Shown piece after piece: positions 16,073 to 25,608 of a DNA stretch of 64,000 nucleotides; within the stretch, counting starts at the first letter, position 1, and every line of letters starts with the position of its first letter. The notes beneath the pieces are model-generated. The model was not told the origin of the DNA. It saw only the letters and a list, made by a program, of their open reading frames with translations, and did no database searches. This DNA comes from Methylobacterium sp. E-065 (GTDB taxonomy: Bacteria > Pseudomonadota > Alphaproteobacteria > Rhizobiales > Beijerinckiaceae). The position numbers and the translations under genes were made by a program. The stretch lies in assembly GCF_022829605.1 (NCBI RefSeq), contig NZ_JAKSYD010000046.1, positions 62,001 to 126,000 on the forward strand. Direction: 5' to 3'.

Positions 16073-19000
16073 ATGTTCCGTACCCTGATGACCGCGCGGC
16101 GCTTCGCGCCGCTATTCTGGTGCCAGTTCTTCTCGGCCTTCAACGACAATTTCCTGAAGAACGCGCTCGCCTTCCTGATCCTGTTCGGGATCGGCGGGGA
16201 GGCCGATGCCCATGCGGGCGTGCTGGTGACGCTGGCGAGCGCCGTGTTCATCGGGCCCTTCTTCCTCCTGTCGGGTCTCGGCGGCCAATGGGCCGACCGG
16301 TACGACAAGGCCTTGATGGCGCGGCGGCTCAAATTCGCGGAGATCTTCGCGGCCGGCACCGCGGTGCTGGGCTTCTTGCTGCATTCCGTGCCGGTGCTGT
16401 TCGTGGCGCTCGGCCTGTTCGGGACGATCGCGGCCCTGTTCGGCCCGATCAAGTACGGCATCCTGCCCGATCACCTGCGCCGCGAGGAGCTGCCCGCCGG
16501 CAACGCGCTGGTCGAGGCCGCGACCTTCCTGGCGATCCTGCTCGGCACGATCGCGGCCGGCGCGGCTTCGGCGATGGGCGGCTCGGGCGTCCTGTTCGGT
16601 GCCCTGGTGATGGGCTTCGCGATCCTGTGCTGGCTCTCGGCCCGCATGATCCCGGCGACCGGGGAGGGGGCGCCGGACCTGCGGGTCGATCCCAACATCG
16701 CCCGCTCGACCCTGTCGCTGCTGCGCGACCTCTGGGCCGACACGCGCCTGTGGCGCGGCTCGCTGATCGTGAGCTGGTTCTGGCTGGTCGGCGTGGTGGT
16801 GCTCTCGCTGCTGCCGGTGCTGGTGCGCGGCGCCTTCAACGGCACCGAGACGGTGATCACCCTGCTGCTGGCGCTGTTCTCCGTCGGCATCGCGCTGGGC
16901 TCAGGGCTGGCCTCCTGGCTCGCCAGCGGCCGGATCGTGCTGCTGCCGACGCCGGTCGGCGCCGTGCTGATGGGCCTGTTCGGCCTCGACCTCGCCTGGA
17001 CGATCGGCCACCTACCGCCGCCATCCGCCGACCCGATCGGTCCGTTCGACTTCCTGCGGACCGGCGACGGCCTGCGCGTCGCCATCGGCTTCCTGGGTCT
17101 CGCCATGGCGGGCGGCCTCTACATCGTCCCGTCCTTCGCGGCCGTGCAGGCCTGGGCCGAGAAGGCGATGCGCGCGCGCATCATCGGCGCCGTCAACGTG
17201 GTCACCGCAGCCTTCATGGTGGCCGGCACCCTGGCACTCGCCGCCCTGCAGGGGGCTGGCCTGTCGATCGCGAGCCTGCTCGCCGTCGTCGCGGTACTGA
17301 ACCTGATCGTCGGTGCCATCGTGTTCATGACCCTGCCGACCAGCCCGTTCCGGGACGCCCTGTCGATCCTGTTCCGGGCCTTCTACCGGCTTGAGGTCCG
17401 CGGCCTCGACAACGTCGCGGCGGCCGGGCCGAACGCCATCGTGGCGCTCAACCACGTCTCGTTCCTCGACGCGCCGCTCGCCCTGTCGCTGCTGGAGCAG
17501 GAGCCGGTCTTCGCGATCGACAGCGGGATCGCGCAGCGCTGGTGGGTGCGGCCGTTCCTGCGGGTCACCAAGGCGATGCCGCTGGACCCGACGCGCCCGC
17601 TCGCCACGCGCACGCTGATCAACGCCGTGAAGAGCGGCGAGACCCTGATCATCTTCCCCGAGGGCCGGCTCACCGTCACCGGCAGCCTGATGAAGGTCTA
17701 TGACGGCGCCGGGCTGATCGCGGACAAGTCCGGCGCGATGGTCGTGCCGGTCAAGATCGACGGGCTGGAGCGCACGATCTTCTCGCGCCTGTCGCGCCGG
17801 CAGGTCAGCCGCAAGTGGTGGCCGAAGGTGATCGTGACGGTGATGCCGCCGGTGCGCCTGACCGTCGATCCCGCCCTCAAGGGCAAGGCGCGGCGGCAGG
17901 CGGCGGGCGCAGCCCTCTACGGGATCATGTCCGACCTCGTGTTCCGCACCACCGATATCGACCGTGGCCTGATGGCGGCTTTGATCGAGGCGGGCGATCT
18001 CCACGGCTGGCGCCGCAATGCCCTGGAGGACCCTGTCGGCGGTCGGCTCTCCTACAGCCGGCTCGTGATGGGCGCCAACATCCTGGGCCGCAAGCTTATG
18101 CCGCTGGCCCCCGTGGGCGGCCGGATCGGGGTGATGCTGCCGAACGCCAACGGTGCCGCGGTGACGCTGTTCGCGCTCGCCTCCGCGGGCCGGGTGCCGG
18201 CGATGATCAACTTTTCCGCCGGTCCCGCCAACGTCCTCTCGGCCTGCCGGGCCGCCGAGGTGAGCAAGGTTCTCACCTCCCGGGCCTTCATCGAGAAGGG
18301 GCGGCTCGGGCCGCTCGTGGAGGCGATCCGCGGATCGGTCGAGCTGATTTACCTGGAGGACGTGCGGGCCGGCATCACGACCGGGGACAAGATCCGGGGC
18401 CTGCTGGCACCCCGCCGTCCCCTCGTGGCGCGTTCCGGCGAGGATCCGGGGGCGGTGCTGTTCACTTCGGGCAGCGAGGGCACGCCGAAGGGCGTGGTCC
18501 TGGCCAATCGCTGCATGCTCGGCAACGTGGCGCAGGTGGCGGCCCGGATCGATTTCGGGCCGATGGACAAGGTGTTCAACGTCCTGCCGGTGTTCCACGC
18601 CTTCGGCCTCACGGCCGGGCTGGTGCTGCCCCTGGTCTCGGGCGTACCGGTCTACCTCTACCCGTCACCACTGCACTACCGGATCGTGCCGGAGCTGATC
18701 TACGGCTCGAACAGCACCGTGCTGTTCGGGACTGACACGTTCCTGACCGGCTACGCCCGGTCGGCCCATTCCTACGATTTGCGTTCGCTGCGCTACGTCG
18801 TGGCCGGCGCCGAGGCCGTGAAGGAGACCACCCGGAAGACCTGGGCGGAAAAGTTCGGCCTGCGCATCCTGGAAGGCTACGGCGTCACCGAGTGCGGGCC
18901 AGTCGTGGCGCTCAACACGCCGATGTTCAACCGTTTTGGCACGGTCGGGCGGATGCTGCCGGGCATCGAGACACGGCTCGAGCCGGTACCGGGGATCGAC

Positions 19001-19486
19001 GACGGCGGCCGCCTCTCCGTGAAGGGTCCCAACATCATGCTGGGCTACCTGCGCGCCGAGAAGCCGGGGGTGCTGGAGCCGCCGCCGGGGGGCTGGCACG
19101 ACACCGGCGACATCGTGGCGATCGACGCGATGGGCTTCGTCACGATCAAGGGCCGGGCCAAGCGCTTCGCCAAGATCGCGGGCGAAATGGTGTCGCTCGC
19201 CGGCATCGAGTCGCTGGCCGCCGAACTCTGGCCCGACCACCTGAGCGCGGTGGCGGCGGTGCCGGATCCACGCAAGGGCGAGCGGCTGATCCTGTTCACG
19301 CAGGCGAAGGACGCGACGCGATCCGCCTACCAGAGCTTCGCCAAGGATCGCGGCGCCTCCGACGTCGCGATCCCCGCCGAGGTGGTGCTGCTGGAGGCGA
19401 TCCCGATGCTCGGCACCGGCAAGGTCGATCAGGTGGCGGTCACCAAGATGGCGCTGGAGCGGGCGAAGGAGACCGCTGCTGCTTAG
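16073..19486 (+). CDS. aas: Lysophospholipid transporter-acyltransferase-acyl-ACP synthetase fusion (LplT-Aas type)
   Basis: A 1137-residue three-part protein for re-acylation of lysophospholipids at the inner membrane. Residues about 1-425 are an MFS transporter of the LplT type (FFSAFNDNFLKNALAFL, many membrane helices). Residues about 440-640 are a PlsC acyltransferase with NHVSFLD near 460 and FPEGRLTVTG. The remainder is an AMP-binding acyl-ACP synthetase with LFTSGSEGTPKGV near 797, YGVTECGPVV, and HDTGDIV near 1009. In enterobacteria LplT and Aas are neighbouring proteins; here they form one chain. It flips, activates and transfers acyl groups. A 7-bp hairpin lies just after the stop. 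Confidence 0.92.
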   Translation: MFRTLMTARRFAPLFWCQFFSAFNDNFLKNALAFLILFGIGGEADAHAGVLVTLASAVFIGPFFLLSGLGGQWADRYDKALMARRLKFAEIFAAGTAVLGFLLHSVPVLFVALGLFGTIAALFGPIKYGILPDHLRREELPAGNALVEAATFLAILLGTIAAGAASAMGGSGVLFGALVMGFAILCWLSARMIPATGEGAPDLRVDPNIARSTLSLLRDLWADTRLWRGSLIVSWFWLVGVVVLSLLPVLVRGAFNGTETVITLLLALFSVGIALGSGLASWLASGRIVLLPTPVGAVLMGLFGLDLAWTIGHLPPPSADPIGPFDFLRTGDGLRVAIGFLGLAMAGGLYIVPSFAAVQAWAEKAMRARIIGAVNVVTAAFMVAGTLALAALQGAGLSIASLLAVVAVLNLIVGAIVFMTLPTSPFRDALSILFRAFYRLEVRGLDNVAAAGPNAIVALNHVSFLDAPLALSLLEQEPVFAIDSGIAQRWWVRPFLRVTKAMPLDPTRPLATRTLINAVKSGETLIIFPEGRLTVTGSLMKVYDGAGLIADKSGAMVVPVKIDGLERTIFSRLSRRQVSRKWWPKVIVTVMPPVRLTVDPALKGKARRQAAGAALYGIMSDLVFRTTDIDRGLMAALIEAGDLHGWRRNALEDPVGGRLSYSRLVMGANILGRKLMPLAPVGGRIGVMLPNANGAAVTLFALASAGRVPAMINFSAGPANVLSACRAAEVSKVLTSRAFIEKGRLGPLVEAIRGSVELIYLEDVRAGITTGDKIRGLLAPRRPLVARSGEDPGAVLFTSGSEGTPKGVVLANRCMLGNVAQVAARIDFGPMDKVFNVLPVFHAFGLTAGLVLPLVSGVPVYLYPSPLHYRIVPELIYGSNSTVLFGTDTFLTGYARSAHSYDLRSLRYVVAGAEAVKETTRKTWAEKFGLRILEGYGVTECGPVVALNTPMFNRFGTVGRMLPGIETRLEPVPGIDDGGRLSVKGPNIMLGYLRAEKPGVLEPPPGGWHDTGDIVAIDAMGFVTIKGRAKRFAKIAGEMVSLAGIESLAAELWPDHLSAVAAVPDPRKGERLILFTQAKDATRSAYQSFAKDRGASDVAIPAEVVLLEAIPMLGTGKVDQVAVTKMALERAKETAAA

Positions 19487-19492
19487 AGCCGT

Positions 19493-19515
19493 GCCCGATC
19501 GCGCTCCAATCGGGC
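19493..19515 (+). terminator. Weak hairpin after aas
   Basis: GCCCGAT/ATCGGGC stem with a 9-nt loop, 7 nt after the stop codon. It has no T tract, so termination is only possible. Confidence 0.35.
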
Positions 19516-19520
19516 CTGGC

Positions 19521-19592
19521 GCTAAGCCTTTGTCGTGACGCACTCTCTCGCGTCGAACCGGCATCCACTTCGGCGGCAAGCGCTCTGACGGT
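19521..19592 (+). repeat. Dispersed Hyphomicrobiales-type intergenic repeat, copy 1
   Basis: Contains TTTGTCGTGACGCACTCTCT, then CGAACCGGCATCCACTTC and a trailing GCGCTCTGA. The AACCGGC-CCACTT core is shared with copies at 27455-27524 and, reversed, 63570-63634. All three follow the 3' end of a gene. This copy is the most diverged. I recall similar sequences scattered through related genomes. Confidence 0.6.
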
Positions 19593-19758
19593 TTTGCCCG
19601 ACCGCCTCAGAGCGGTGGGGCGGCATCACCCAAACGGAGGATGCAACAACTCCTGGCATGCATTCGTATCACGAATACAGCTCCGATTCGATCCGGTGAC
19701 GCGATCGAGTTGCCGGGCTGGATATCGTCGCGGCGGGTTGCATCGAGAGGGGCAGATC

Positions 19759-19974
19759 ATGTCGAAGGACGGGCAAGTTCCGGCTTGGCTGGCGAGGCGG
19801 ACGTATTTCAAGCGCGTCGGGCGCTGGATGAAGCCCGGCAAGGCCCGCGGGACCGGTCCGACTTACGACGCGGCGGTCGCGCCGCTCGCATCGAACGTGG
19901 TGCCGTTCCCGGTCCGGTTCGAACGGCAGGAGCGACCGAACTTCGTGGATCAGCGCAGCATCGGCATCGCGTAG
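19759..19974 (+). CDS. Small basic protein, unknown
   Basis: A 71-residue protein with ATG at 19759 and GAGAGGGG about 7 nt upstream. The N-terminal half is basic and aromatic (PAWLARRTYFKRVGRWMKPGK); the C-terminal half has NVVPFPVRFERQERPNFVD. There is no membrane segment or known motif. The good ribosome-binding site and normal codon use support it as real. It ends 87 nt before the PBP1C gene. Confidence 0.6.
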   Translation: MSKDGQVPAWLARRTYFKRVGRWMKPGKARGTGPTYDAAVAPLASNVVPFPVRFERQERPNFVDQRSIGIA

Positions 19975-20061
19975 CCAGGGCCGCGCAAGGACGGGCTTGC
20001 CTGCGCTGCGGGAACCGGGAATTCTGCGTGCCGCAAGGCGGGTCCGGACCCCGGAGGAGAC

Positions 20062-22185
20062 GTGCCGCAGGACGGGTTCGACCCCGACGGAGGAGCGCCC
20101 CCGGCGCGGCGCCTAGCCGTGCGCTCGGGTCTCGTCGCTGCGGGGCTTGGGCTCGGCCTGTTGGCGGCCGGCCTCGGCGCGGCCTGGATCTATGCCGCAG
20201 CGTTGCCACCCGTGGACCTCGCGTCTGCGGCGACACGCTCCACCGTCGTGCTCGATCGATCCGGGACGCTGCTGCGCCCCTTCGCGACCGCGGACGGGCG
20301 GTGGCGACTGCCGGTCACCGCGGAGGCGGTCGACCCGCGCTTCCAGGCGATGCTGCTCGCCTACGAGGATCGCCGCTTCGCGCATCACTTCGGGATCGAC
20401 CCCGCGGCCCTCCTGCGCGCCGCGGGGCAATGGCTGGTGCGCGGGCGCATCGTGTCGGGCGGCTCGACCCTCTCGATGCAGGTGGCTCGTCTGGTCGAGC
20501 CGCGGCGCGAACGCTCCCTCGATGCGAAGCTCCGGCAGATGGTCCGAGCCGTCACCCTCGGGCGGCGCCTCGGCAAGGGCGGAATGCTCGACCTCTATCT
20601 CGCGCTCGCCCCCTATGGCGGTCCGCTGGAGGGCGTCCGGGCGGCGAGCCTCGCGTATTTCGGACGGGAGCCGGCGCGGCTGACAGCGGCGCAGGCCGCG
20701 CTGCTCGTGGCCCTGCCGCAATCCCCTGAGGCCCGCCGTCCGGACCGCTTCCCGGAGCGCGCCCGCGCCGCCCGCGACCGCGTTCTGGATATCGCCAGCG
20801 CCCGGGGCGTGCTGACCGCGGCGGAGGCCGAAGCCGCGAAGGCGGAGCCGGTTCCGACTGCACGAAAGCCCTTCCCGATGCTGGCCGCGCACGCCACCGA
20901 GGAAGCGGTGGCAGCCGAGCCGACGAATCCGGTGATCCGCCTTGCCATCGATGCACCCCTGCAGGAGCGACTGGAGGTTCTGGCAGCCGAGCGCGCCGCC
21001 GCGACGGGACCCGACCTCTCGGCGGCGATCCTCGTCCTCGACAATTGGGACGGGCGCGTCCTCGCCCAGGTTGGCAGCGCCGGCTACCTGGATGCGACCC
21101 GGCGCGGCGCCATCGACATGACCCTGGCGATCCGTTCCCCCGGCTCCGCCCTGAAGCCGTTCGTCTACGCCATGGCGTTCGAAGACGGCTTGGCCCATCC
21201 CGAGACGCTGCTGGAAGATCGCCCGACGCGCTTCTCGGCGAGCTACGCCCCGGAGAATTTCGACCTGACCTTCCAGGGCACGGTCACGGCCCGACGCGCG
21301 CTACAATTGTCGCTCAACGTCCCCGCAGTCGCGCTGATGGAGGCGGTCGGCCCGGCCCGCTTCATCGCGCGGCTGCGCGCGGCCGGCGCCGGGATCCAGC
21401 TCCCGCGCGAAGCGGCGCCCGGCCTGCCGGTGGCGCTCGGCGGGCTCGGCATCACGCTCACGGATCTCGCGCGGCTCTATGCCGGTTTCGCCCGTGGCGG
21501 CACGCTGCCCGACATCCAGCGCCGCGCCGAGGCGGGGGCGCCCGGATCCGGCCGCCAGGTCGTGAGCCCTGTAGCCGCCTGGTACATCGCCGACATCCTG
21601 CGCGGAACGCCACCGCCCGAGAACGCCCTCCCGAACCGCATCGCCTACAAGACCGGGACGTCGTACGGCTATCGCGATGCCTGGGCGGCCGGGTTCGACC
21701 GGCGCGTGACCGTGGCGGTGTGGGTCGGCCGGCCGGACGGGGCGGCGGTTCCGGGCCTCGTCGGCCGGGTCGTCGCGGCGCCGATCCTGTTCGACGCCTT
21801 CGCGCGCCTCGGCGGCGAGTTCGAGCCGGTTCCCCGGCCGGCCAACACCCTGATGGCCGGATCGAGCAGCCTGCCGCCGCCGCTGCAGCGGCTCGGTCGC
21901 GACGCGGCTGGCGCACGGAGTCCGACCCTGCGGATCGCTTATCCGCCCGATGGCGCACGGATCGACCTCGGTCTGGCACCAGACGGGCATGGCCGAGACG
22001 GCGAGGCCGTGGCCCTCAAGGCGCTGGGCGGGGTGCCACCGCTGACATGGCTGATCGATGGTCAGCCGGTCGCGCAAACGCTGCGTCACCGAGCCGAATG
22101 GTTTCCCCAAGGGGTCGGCTTCGCGCGGATCTCCGTCCTTGATTCAACCGGAGCGAGTGACAGCGTTGCGGTGCGGCTGGAATAG
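20062..22185 (+). CDS. pbpC: Penicillin-binding protein 1C
   Basis: A 707-residue bifunctional peptidoglycan synthase of class A. The GTG at 20062 is supported by GGAGGAGA 5 nt upstream. One membrane anchor (SGLVAAGLGLGLLAAGLGAA) precedes the glycosyltransferase domain with EDRRFAHHFGID near residue 101 and GGSTLSMQVARL near 133. The transpeptidase domain has SPGSALKPF near 359 (active-site Ser then Lys) and KTGTSYGYRDAW near 531. The final ~90 residues are the small C-terminal domain characteristic of PBP1C (ending DSVAVRLE). It acts on lipid II at the periplasmic face of the inner membrane. No alpha-2-macroglobulin partner gene, often adjacent to pbpC, is seen here. Confidence 0.93.
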   Translation: MPQDGFDPDGGAPPARRLAVRSGLVAAGLGLGLLAAGLGAAWIYAAALPPVDLASAATRSTVVLDRSGTLLRPFATADGRWRLPVTAEAVDPRFQAMLLAYEDRRFAHHFGIDPAALLRAAGQWLVRGRIVSGGSTLSMQVARLVEPRRERSLDAKLRQMVRAVTLGRRLGKGGMLDLYLALAPYGGPLEGVRAASLAYFGREPARLTAAQAALLVALPQSPEARRPDRFPERARAARDRVLDIASARGVLTAAEAEAAKAEPVPTARKPFPMLAAHATEEAVAAEPTNPVIRLAIDAPLQERLEVLAAERAAATGPDLSAAILVLDNWDGRVLAQVGSAGYLDATRRGAIDMTLAIRSPGSALKPFVYAMAFEDGLAHPETLLEDRPTRFSASYAPENFDLTFQGTVTARRALQLSLNVPAVALMEAVGPARFIARLRAAGAGIQLPREAAPGLPVALGGLGITLTDLARLYAGFARGGTLPDIQRRAEAGAPGSGRQVVSPVAAWYIADILRGTPPPENALPNRIAYKTGTSYGYRDAWAAGFDRRVTVAVWVGRPDGAAVPGLVGRVVAAPILFDAFARLGGEFEPVPRPANTLMAGSSSLPPPLQRLGRDAAGARSPTLRIAYPPDGARIDLGLAPDGHGRDGEAVALKALGGVPPLTWLIDGQPVAQTLRHRAEWFPQGVGFARISVLDSTGASDSVAVRLE

Positions 22186-22324
22186 CACGAAACCACCGAT
22201 TGCATGACGGAAGCTTGGCGGCTCCGAAGTTTTGCATACGCGTGCATTGTCCGGCCCCTGAATATTCATGCGGAGATTCATCGGTCATCAACGAATAGCG
22301 GTATAAACGTGCCCTGTGAGGTTG

Positions 22325-23371
22325 ATGATGGCGTGGAAGGTCAGCGCCGCGGTGGCGGCGATTCTTGGATTCGTCGGCGTCGGCGTGGGGCTCGGCAGCG
22401 GCCCGGACTCGCGCCGTGCCGCCTGGCGCGACACCTATCGCCCGCCCGCCGAGATCCCGTTCCCGGCCGAAAATCCGTACACGGCGGCCAAGGCCGAACT
22501 CGGTCGTCGCCTGTTCTTCGATCCGATCCTGTCCGGCGATCGGACGCGCTCCTGCGCGACCTGTCACGTCCCGGATCTGGCCTGGGCCGACGGGCGCGCC
22601 CGCGCGGCGACGCGCCAGAAAGGCGACATGGACCTGCGCACGCCCACGGTCCTCAATGTCGCTTGGCAGGACGGTCCGCTCGGCTGGGACGGCAAGTTCC
22701 ACACGCTCGAATCGGTCTCGGCGATGCCGATCACGGCGCCGGGCAACATGAACCTGCCGATGAACGAGGCCTTGGCCCGGCTCTCCGCCGAACCGAACTA
22801 CACGGCAGCCTTCGCAAGCGCCTTCGCGGATCCGGCCGTCACGCGGGAACGGCTAGAAGCGGCGCTTGCCACCTTCGAACGCCTGATCGTGACCGAGCCG
22901 GCCCCGTTCGATCGGTGGATCGCCGGCCAGGAAGACGCGATCGCTGAGCCGGCCAAGCGGGGCTTCGACCTGTTCAACGGTCGCGCCGGTTGCGCCAATT
23001 GCCATTCCGGCTGGTCGTTCACCGACAATTCGTTCCACGACATCGGCGTGGCTCAAGGAACCGACATCGGGCGGGGCCGCTTCAAGCCGACCTCGGTCGC
23101 GCTGCGCTACGCCTTCAAGACGCCGACGCTCCGGGAGGTCGGCCAGCGCGCGCCCTACATGCACGATGGGTCGGTGCCGAACCTCGAAGCCGTGATCGAT
23201 CTCTACGACCGCGGCGGGATCGACCGCCCGAGCCGCTCCCGGTTGATCAAGCCGCTTCATCTCATCGCCACGGAGCGGAGCGATCTCCTGGCTTTCCTCG
23301 CGACGCTATCGGCGCGCACGGAGCGCGACCTCGTGACCGCGTCGTTCTCGACCCAGCCGCCGACGCCCTGA
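22325..23371 (+). CDS. Dihaem cytochrome c peroxidase / MauG-family protein
   Basis: About 348 residues with an N-terminal signal or anchor (VSAAVAAILGFVGVGVGLG) directing it to the periplasm. It has two c-type haem sites, Cys77-xx-Cys80-His81 (SCATCH) and Cys223-xx-Cys226-His227 (GCANCH), with the family features LGRRLFFDPILSGD before the first and APYMHDGSVPNLEAVIDLY near the end. Members reduce hydrogen peroxide with electrons from small c-type cytochromes, or oxidise protein side chains (MauG). No mau gene is nearby, so the peroxidase role is more likely. A GTG at 22316 and an ATG at 22328 are alternative starts; TGAGG sits best for 22325 or 22328. Confidence 0.9.
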   Translation: MMAWKVSAAVAAILGFVGVGVGLGSGPDSRRAAWRDTYRPPAEIPFPAENPYTAAKAELGRRLFFDPILSGDRTRSCATCHVPDLAWADGRARAATRQKGDMDLRTPTVLNVAWQDGPLGWDGKFHTLESVSAMPITAPGNMNLPMNEALARLSAEPNYTAAFASAFADPAVTRERLEAALATFERLIVTEPAPFDRWIAGQEDAIAEPAKRGFDLFNGRAGCANCHSGWSFTDNSFHDIGVAQGTDIGRGRFKPTSVALRYAFKTPTLREVGQRAPYMHDGSVPNLEAVIDLYDRGGIDRPSRSRLIKPLHLIATERSDLLAFLATLSARTERDLVTASFSTQPPTP

Positions 23372-23384
23372 CGCCGGATCCGGC

Positions 23385-23828
23385 TCAACGGCCGAGGTCG
23401 AGCCCGCGCGGGGGGCGTCCGGTATTCCGTTGCTCGCAGGCTTCCAGCGCGGCGGCGAGGCGGGCCTCGTTCGCCGCCGCGCCGTTCGAGAGGCTGACCA
23501 CCGTGGCTAGCGTCCAGGCCCCCGCGATGACGGCGAGCGCCACCGCGCCGATCAGACCGTAGGTCATCAGCTTGTTGCGGCGCAGATCCTTCGTGACGGT
23601 CTGGATCAGGTAGCGGTTGTCTTCGGCGAGCGTGTTCCGCGCGGCCACCAACTCGTTGTACATGTTGGTGATCGAGTTCGTCGACATATACACGAGGAGC
23701 AGGTGAACGACGAAATCGTCGTTCGTCGTCGTGTTCAAGGCGGCCGCGATCCGCACGGCGAGCTGACGCTCCCAGGGCTGAAGATCGCGGCCGTGGACCG
23801 ACCGGTAGAACCGCTCGAGGTTGGTCAC
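23385..23828 (-). CDS. Membrane-anchored coiled-coil protein, partner of the MinD-like ATPase
   Basis: A 147-residue protein with a soluble N-terminal half (LERFYRSVHGRDLQPWERQLAVRIAAAL), a helical middle (NMYNELVAARNTLAEDNRYLIQTVTKDL), one clear membrane segment (LMTYGLIGAVALAVIAGAW) and a polar tail. I placed the start at GTG 23828, which overlaps the stop of the upstream ATPase gene as GTGA; an in-frame start at 23849 would overlap more. The tight coupling suggests that it and the ATPase form one module, perhaps with this protein as membrane anchor. I do not recognise the family. Confidence 0.68.
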   Translation of the reverse strand: MTNLERFYRSVHGRDLQPWERQLAVRIAAALNTTTNDDFVVHLLLVYMSTNSITNMYNELVAARNTLAEDNRYLIQTVTKDLRRNKLMTYGLIGAVALAVIAGAWTLATVVSLSNGAAANEARLAAALEACEQRNTGRPPRGLDLGR

Positions 23829-24658
23829 GGCCGGAGCGCTTCCCGCCACACCTGGTGGAAGTTGCGCCGGAGGCGGCGGCCTTCAACGCGCAGGCGCATC
23901 GGCGCCGTGTTGGCCAGCGTCTGCCACGTCATGTTCTGCACGCGCAGGGCCTCGATCAGGCGCTCGCCGATCTTCTCGATTTCGATCACACGGAAATTCG
24001 GCTGCTTGCGCAGGGCTTTCACGAGTTCGGAGGATTCGAGGTAGTCGAAATTGGTCGCCTGAGCGGTGTTCTTCGCCAGGATGGCCCGGTCGCACTCGAT
24101 CAGCATCGGCTTGAGTTCGCGCAGGACATCGAGGGCGGTCGGATCGACGGCACCGGCCGCGACGACCACGGCGAGGCGGATGTTCGACTCCCGGCAGCTC
24201 TCCACGATGATCTCGGCGCAGCGGCGGGTCGTCTCGGTGTCGCCGGCCGGGAAATCGACCACCACGAAGCGCTCGGCGGCCTCGATCACGTGCTCGATCA
24301 TGTCCTGGCACAGGGTCGGGTCGACGCGGCCGGTGCTGTCCTCAGCGCGCAGGCGCTGACGGAAGCAGGTGATGTCGGGCCGGCGCGGCACGAAACTCTC
24401 GCTGCCGGGGTTGGTCTCCTGCATTAAAGCCGTGTGGAAATGGCGATTGGCCGGATCGGTGTCGATCGCCAGGACCGGACTGACCTCGGCGCAGAGATCG
24501 GCGACCTGAAGCGCGATCGTCGTCTTGCCGACACCGCCCTTGCCGCCCAGGCAAAGGATCAGGATCTTCGCCGCCGAACCGAGAAGGTCGCGCTGGATCA
24601 ATTGGATCTCGTCCGGTCCGTACCAGGCCGGAACCTTGGTCTGCGTATCGTCGGCCAT
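23825..24658 (-). CDS. MinD/ParA-like P-loop ATPase
   Basis: A 277-residue deviant Walker-A ATPase with LGGKGGVGKTT at residues 38-48 and the second lysine of the GKGGxGKT form, then AIDTDPANRHFHTAL and RFVVVDFPAGDTETTRR (Walker B). ATPases of this type bind membranes or DNA and position cell components. This one lacks an obvious C-terminal amphipathic helix of MinD and has no ParB or MinC next to it. Instead it is coupled to a small membrane protein. The start ATG at 24658 has GGAGAGA upstream. It resembles stand-alone ParA-like proteins used for polar placement of complexes, but its cargo is unknown. Confidence 0.8.
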   Translation of the reverse strand: MADDTQTKVPAWYGPDEIQLIQRDLLGSAAKILILCLGGKGGVGKTTIALQVADLCAEVSPVLAIDTDPANRHFHTALMQETNPGSESFVPRRPDITCFRQRLRAEDSTGRVDPTLCQDMIEHVIEAAERFVVVDFPAGDTETTRRCAEIIVESCRESNIRLAVVVAAGAVDPTALDVLRELKPMLIECDRAILAKNTAQATNFDYLESSELVKALRKQPNFRVIEIEKIGERLIEALRVQNMTWQTLANTAPMRLRVEGRRLRRNFHQVWREALRP

Positions 24659-25608
24659 GAAGTCTCTCCTTGCTGATGGATAGGGCGGTGCCGCGCGCCG
24701 AAGCGCCGAGGGACTGTCCCGCGGGATGTCAGGAGTGATGCGCTGCAACCGGAGCCGGGACGCCGTCAGGGCTTCGCTTCGGTCATCTCCGATGCCCCGG
24801 CTACGCCCGCTCGGACATGCGCCAACCCCTGCGATTCGCCCGGTGGGCCGGCGGCAGAGCGATGGGCCACCCGGTGCCACGGCTCAGGGATGCGCGACCG
24901 CCGCAGGTCGACAGGTGTGTCGGGCCTCGGAATGGCGTCCCTCCCCATTGCGTGCACCTCGTCGCTCAGTCGCTGGCTCCGGCGGACCAGCCGCGCAGGA
25001 CCAGCCTTTGAATTCGGTTCGACCAAGACAACGTGCCGGCTCACGCAAGATGCGAACCCGATACCTGCCGTCTCTGCAGGCATCTTTCCGCTACAGCGTA
25101 AACATTAATGAATCAATCTCACGACGATTACCCATATTACTAGTCTAAATTCCCGCATGAATGGCTTTATATCGTGTATTATTTTTGATAGATATTGATA
25201 TTGGGCGCATTCGTTGTGCTGATACTATCAATATTGGACGTATAAACGAAAATCATTCCGGCTCGGCGCCGGGATCGCGGCACTGATGGAGCTCGGACCT
25301 GCGAGACTTGTCGACAGCGCGGTACAGGCGTGGTCGCTGCAAGGCCCGGCCCGGTCGAGACTTGCCATCTGACGGGGATAGTCGAGCCGACGGCCGTCAG
25401 AGCAGCAATCCGTCCGGCAACGCGCCGCTGAGGGTCGTGGCGCCGCTCGGACGTTCCGCACAGCCACAACGGGATTCGACGCTACCTAAGCACAATCCAC
25501 AGCGTTAACCGTTCACTCACATTCGTTAACAAACCCTTGGCTAAAATGCGCCGGGTATATTTAAGTAAACCGGTAACCACGGTGTCGTTGCGTTGCGACG
25601 AGGGCTCA
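24659..25608. other. Long intergenic region with an AT-rich core
   Basis: About 950 nt without a convincing gene. Open frames here have atypical composition, poor starts and no recognisable motifs. From about 25085 to 25260 the sequence becomes strikingly AT-rich against the surrounding high GC. It holds TTGATAG (25185-25191) and CTATCAA (25225-25231) as an inverted repeat around ATATTGG-containing direct repeats. A second AT-rich stretch at about 25500-25570 probably contains the promoter of the next gene. Possible uses are a regulatory region, a small RNA or a decayed gene. Confidence 0.5.

Noticed and set aside
24726..25148. 140-codon frame in the long intergenic region
   Set aside because: Atypical residues, no ribosome-binding site, and it runs into the AT-rich island. 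Nothing supports translation.
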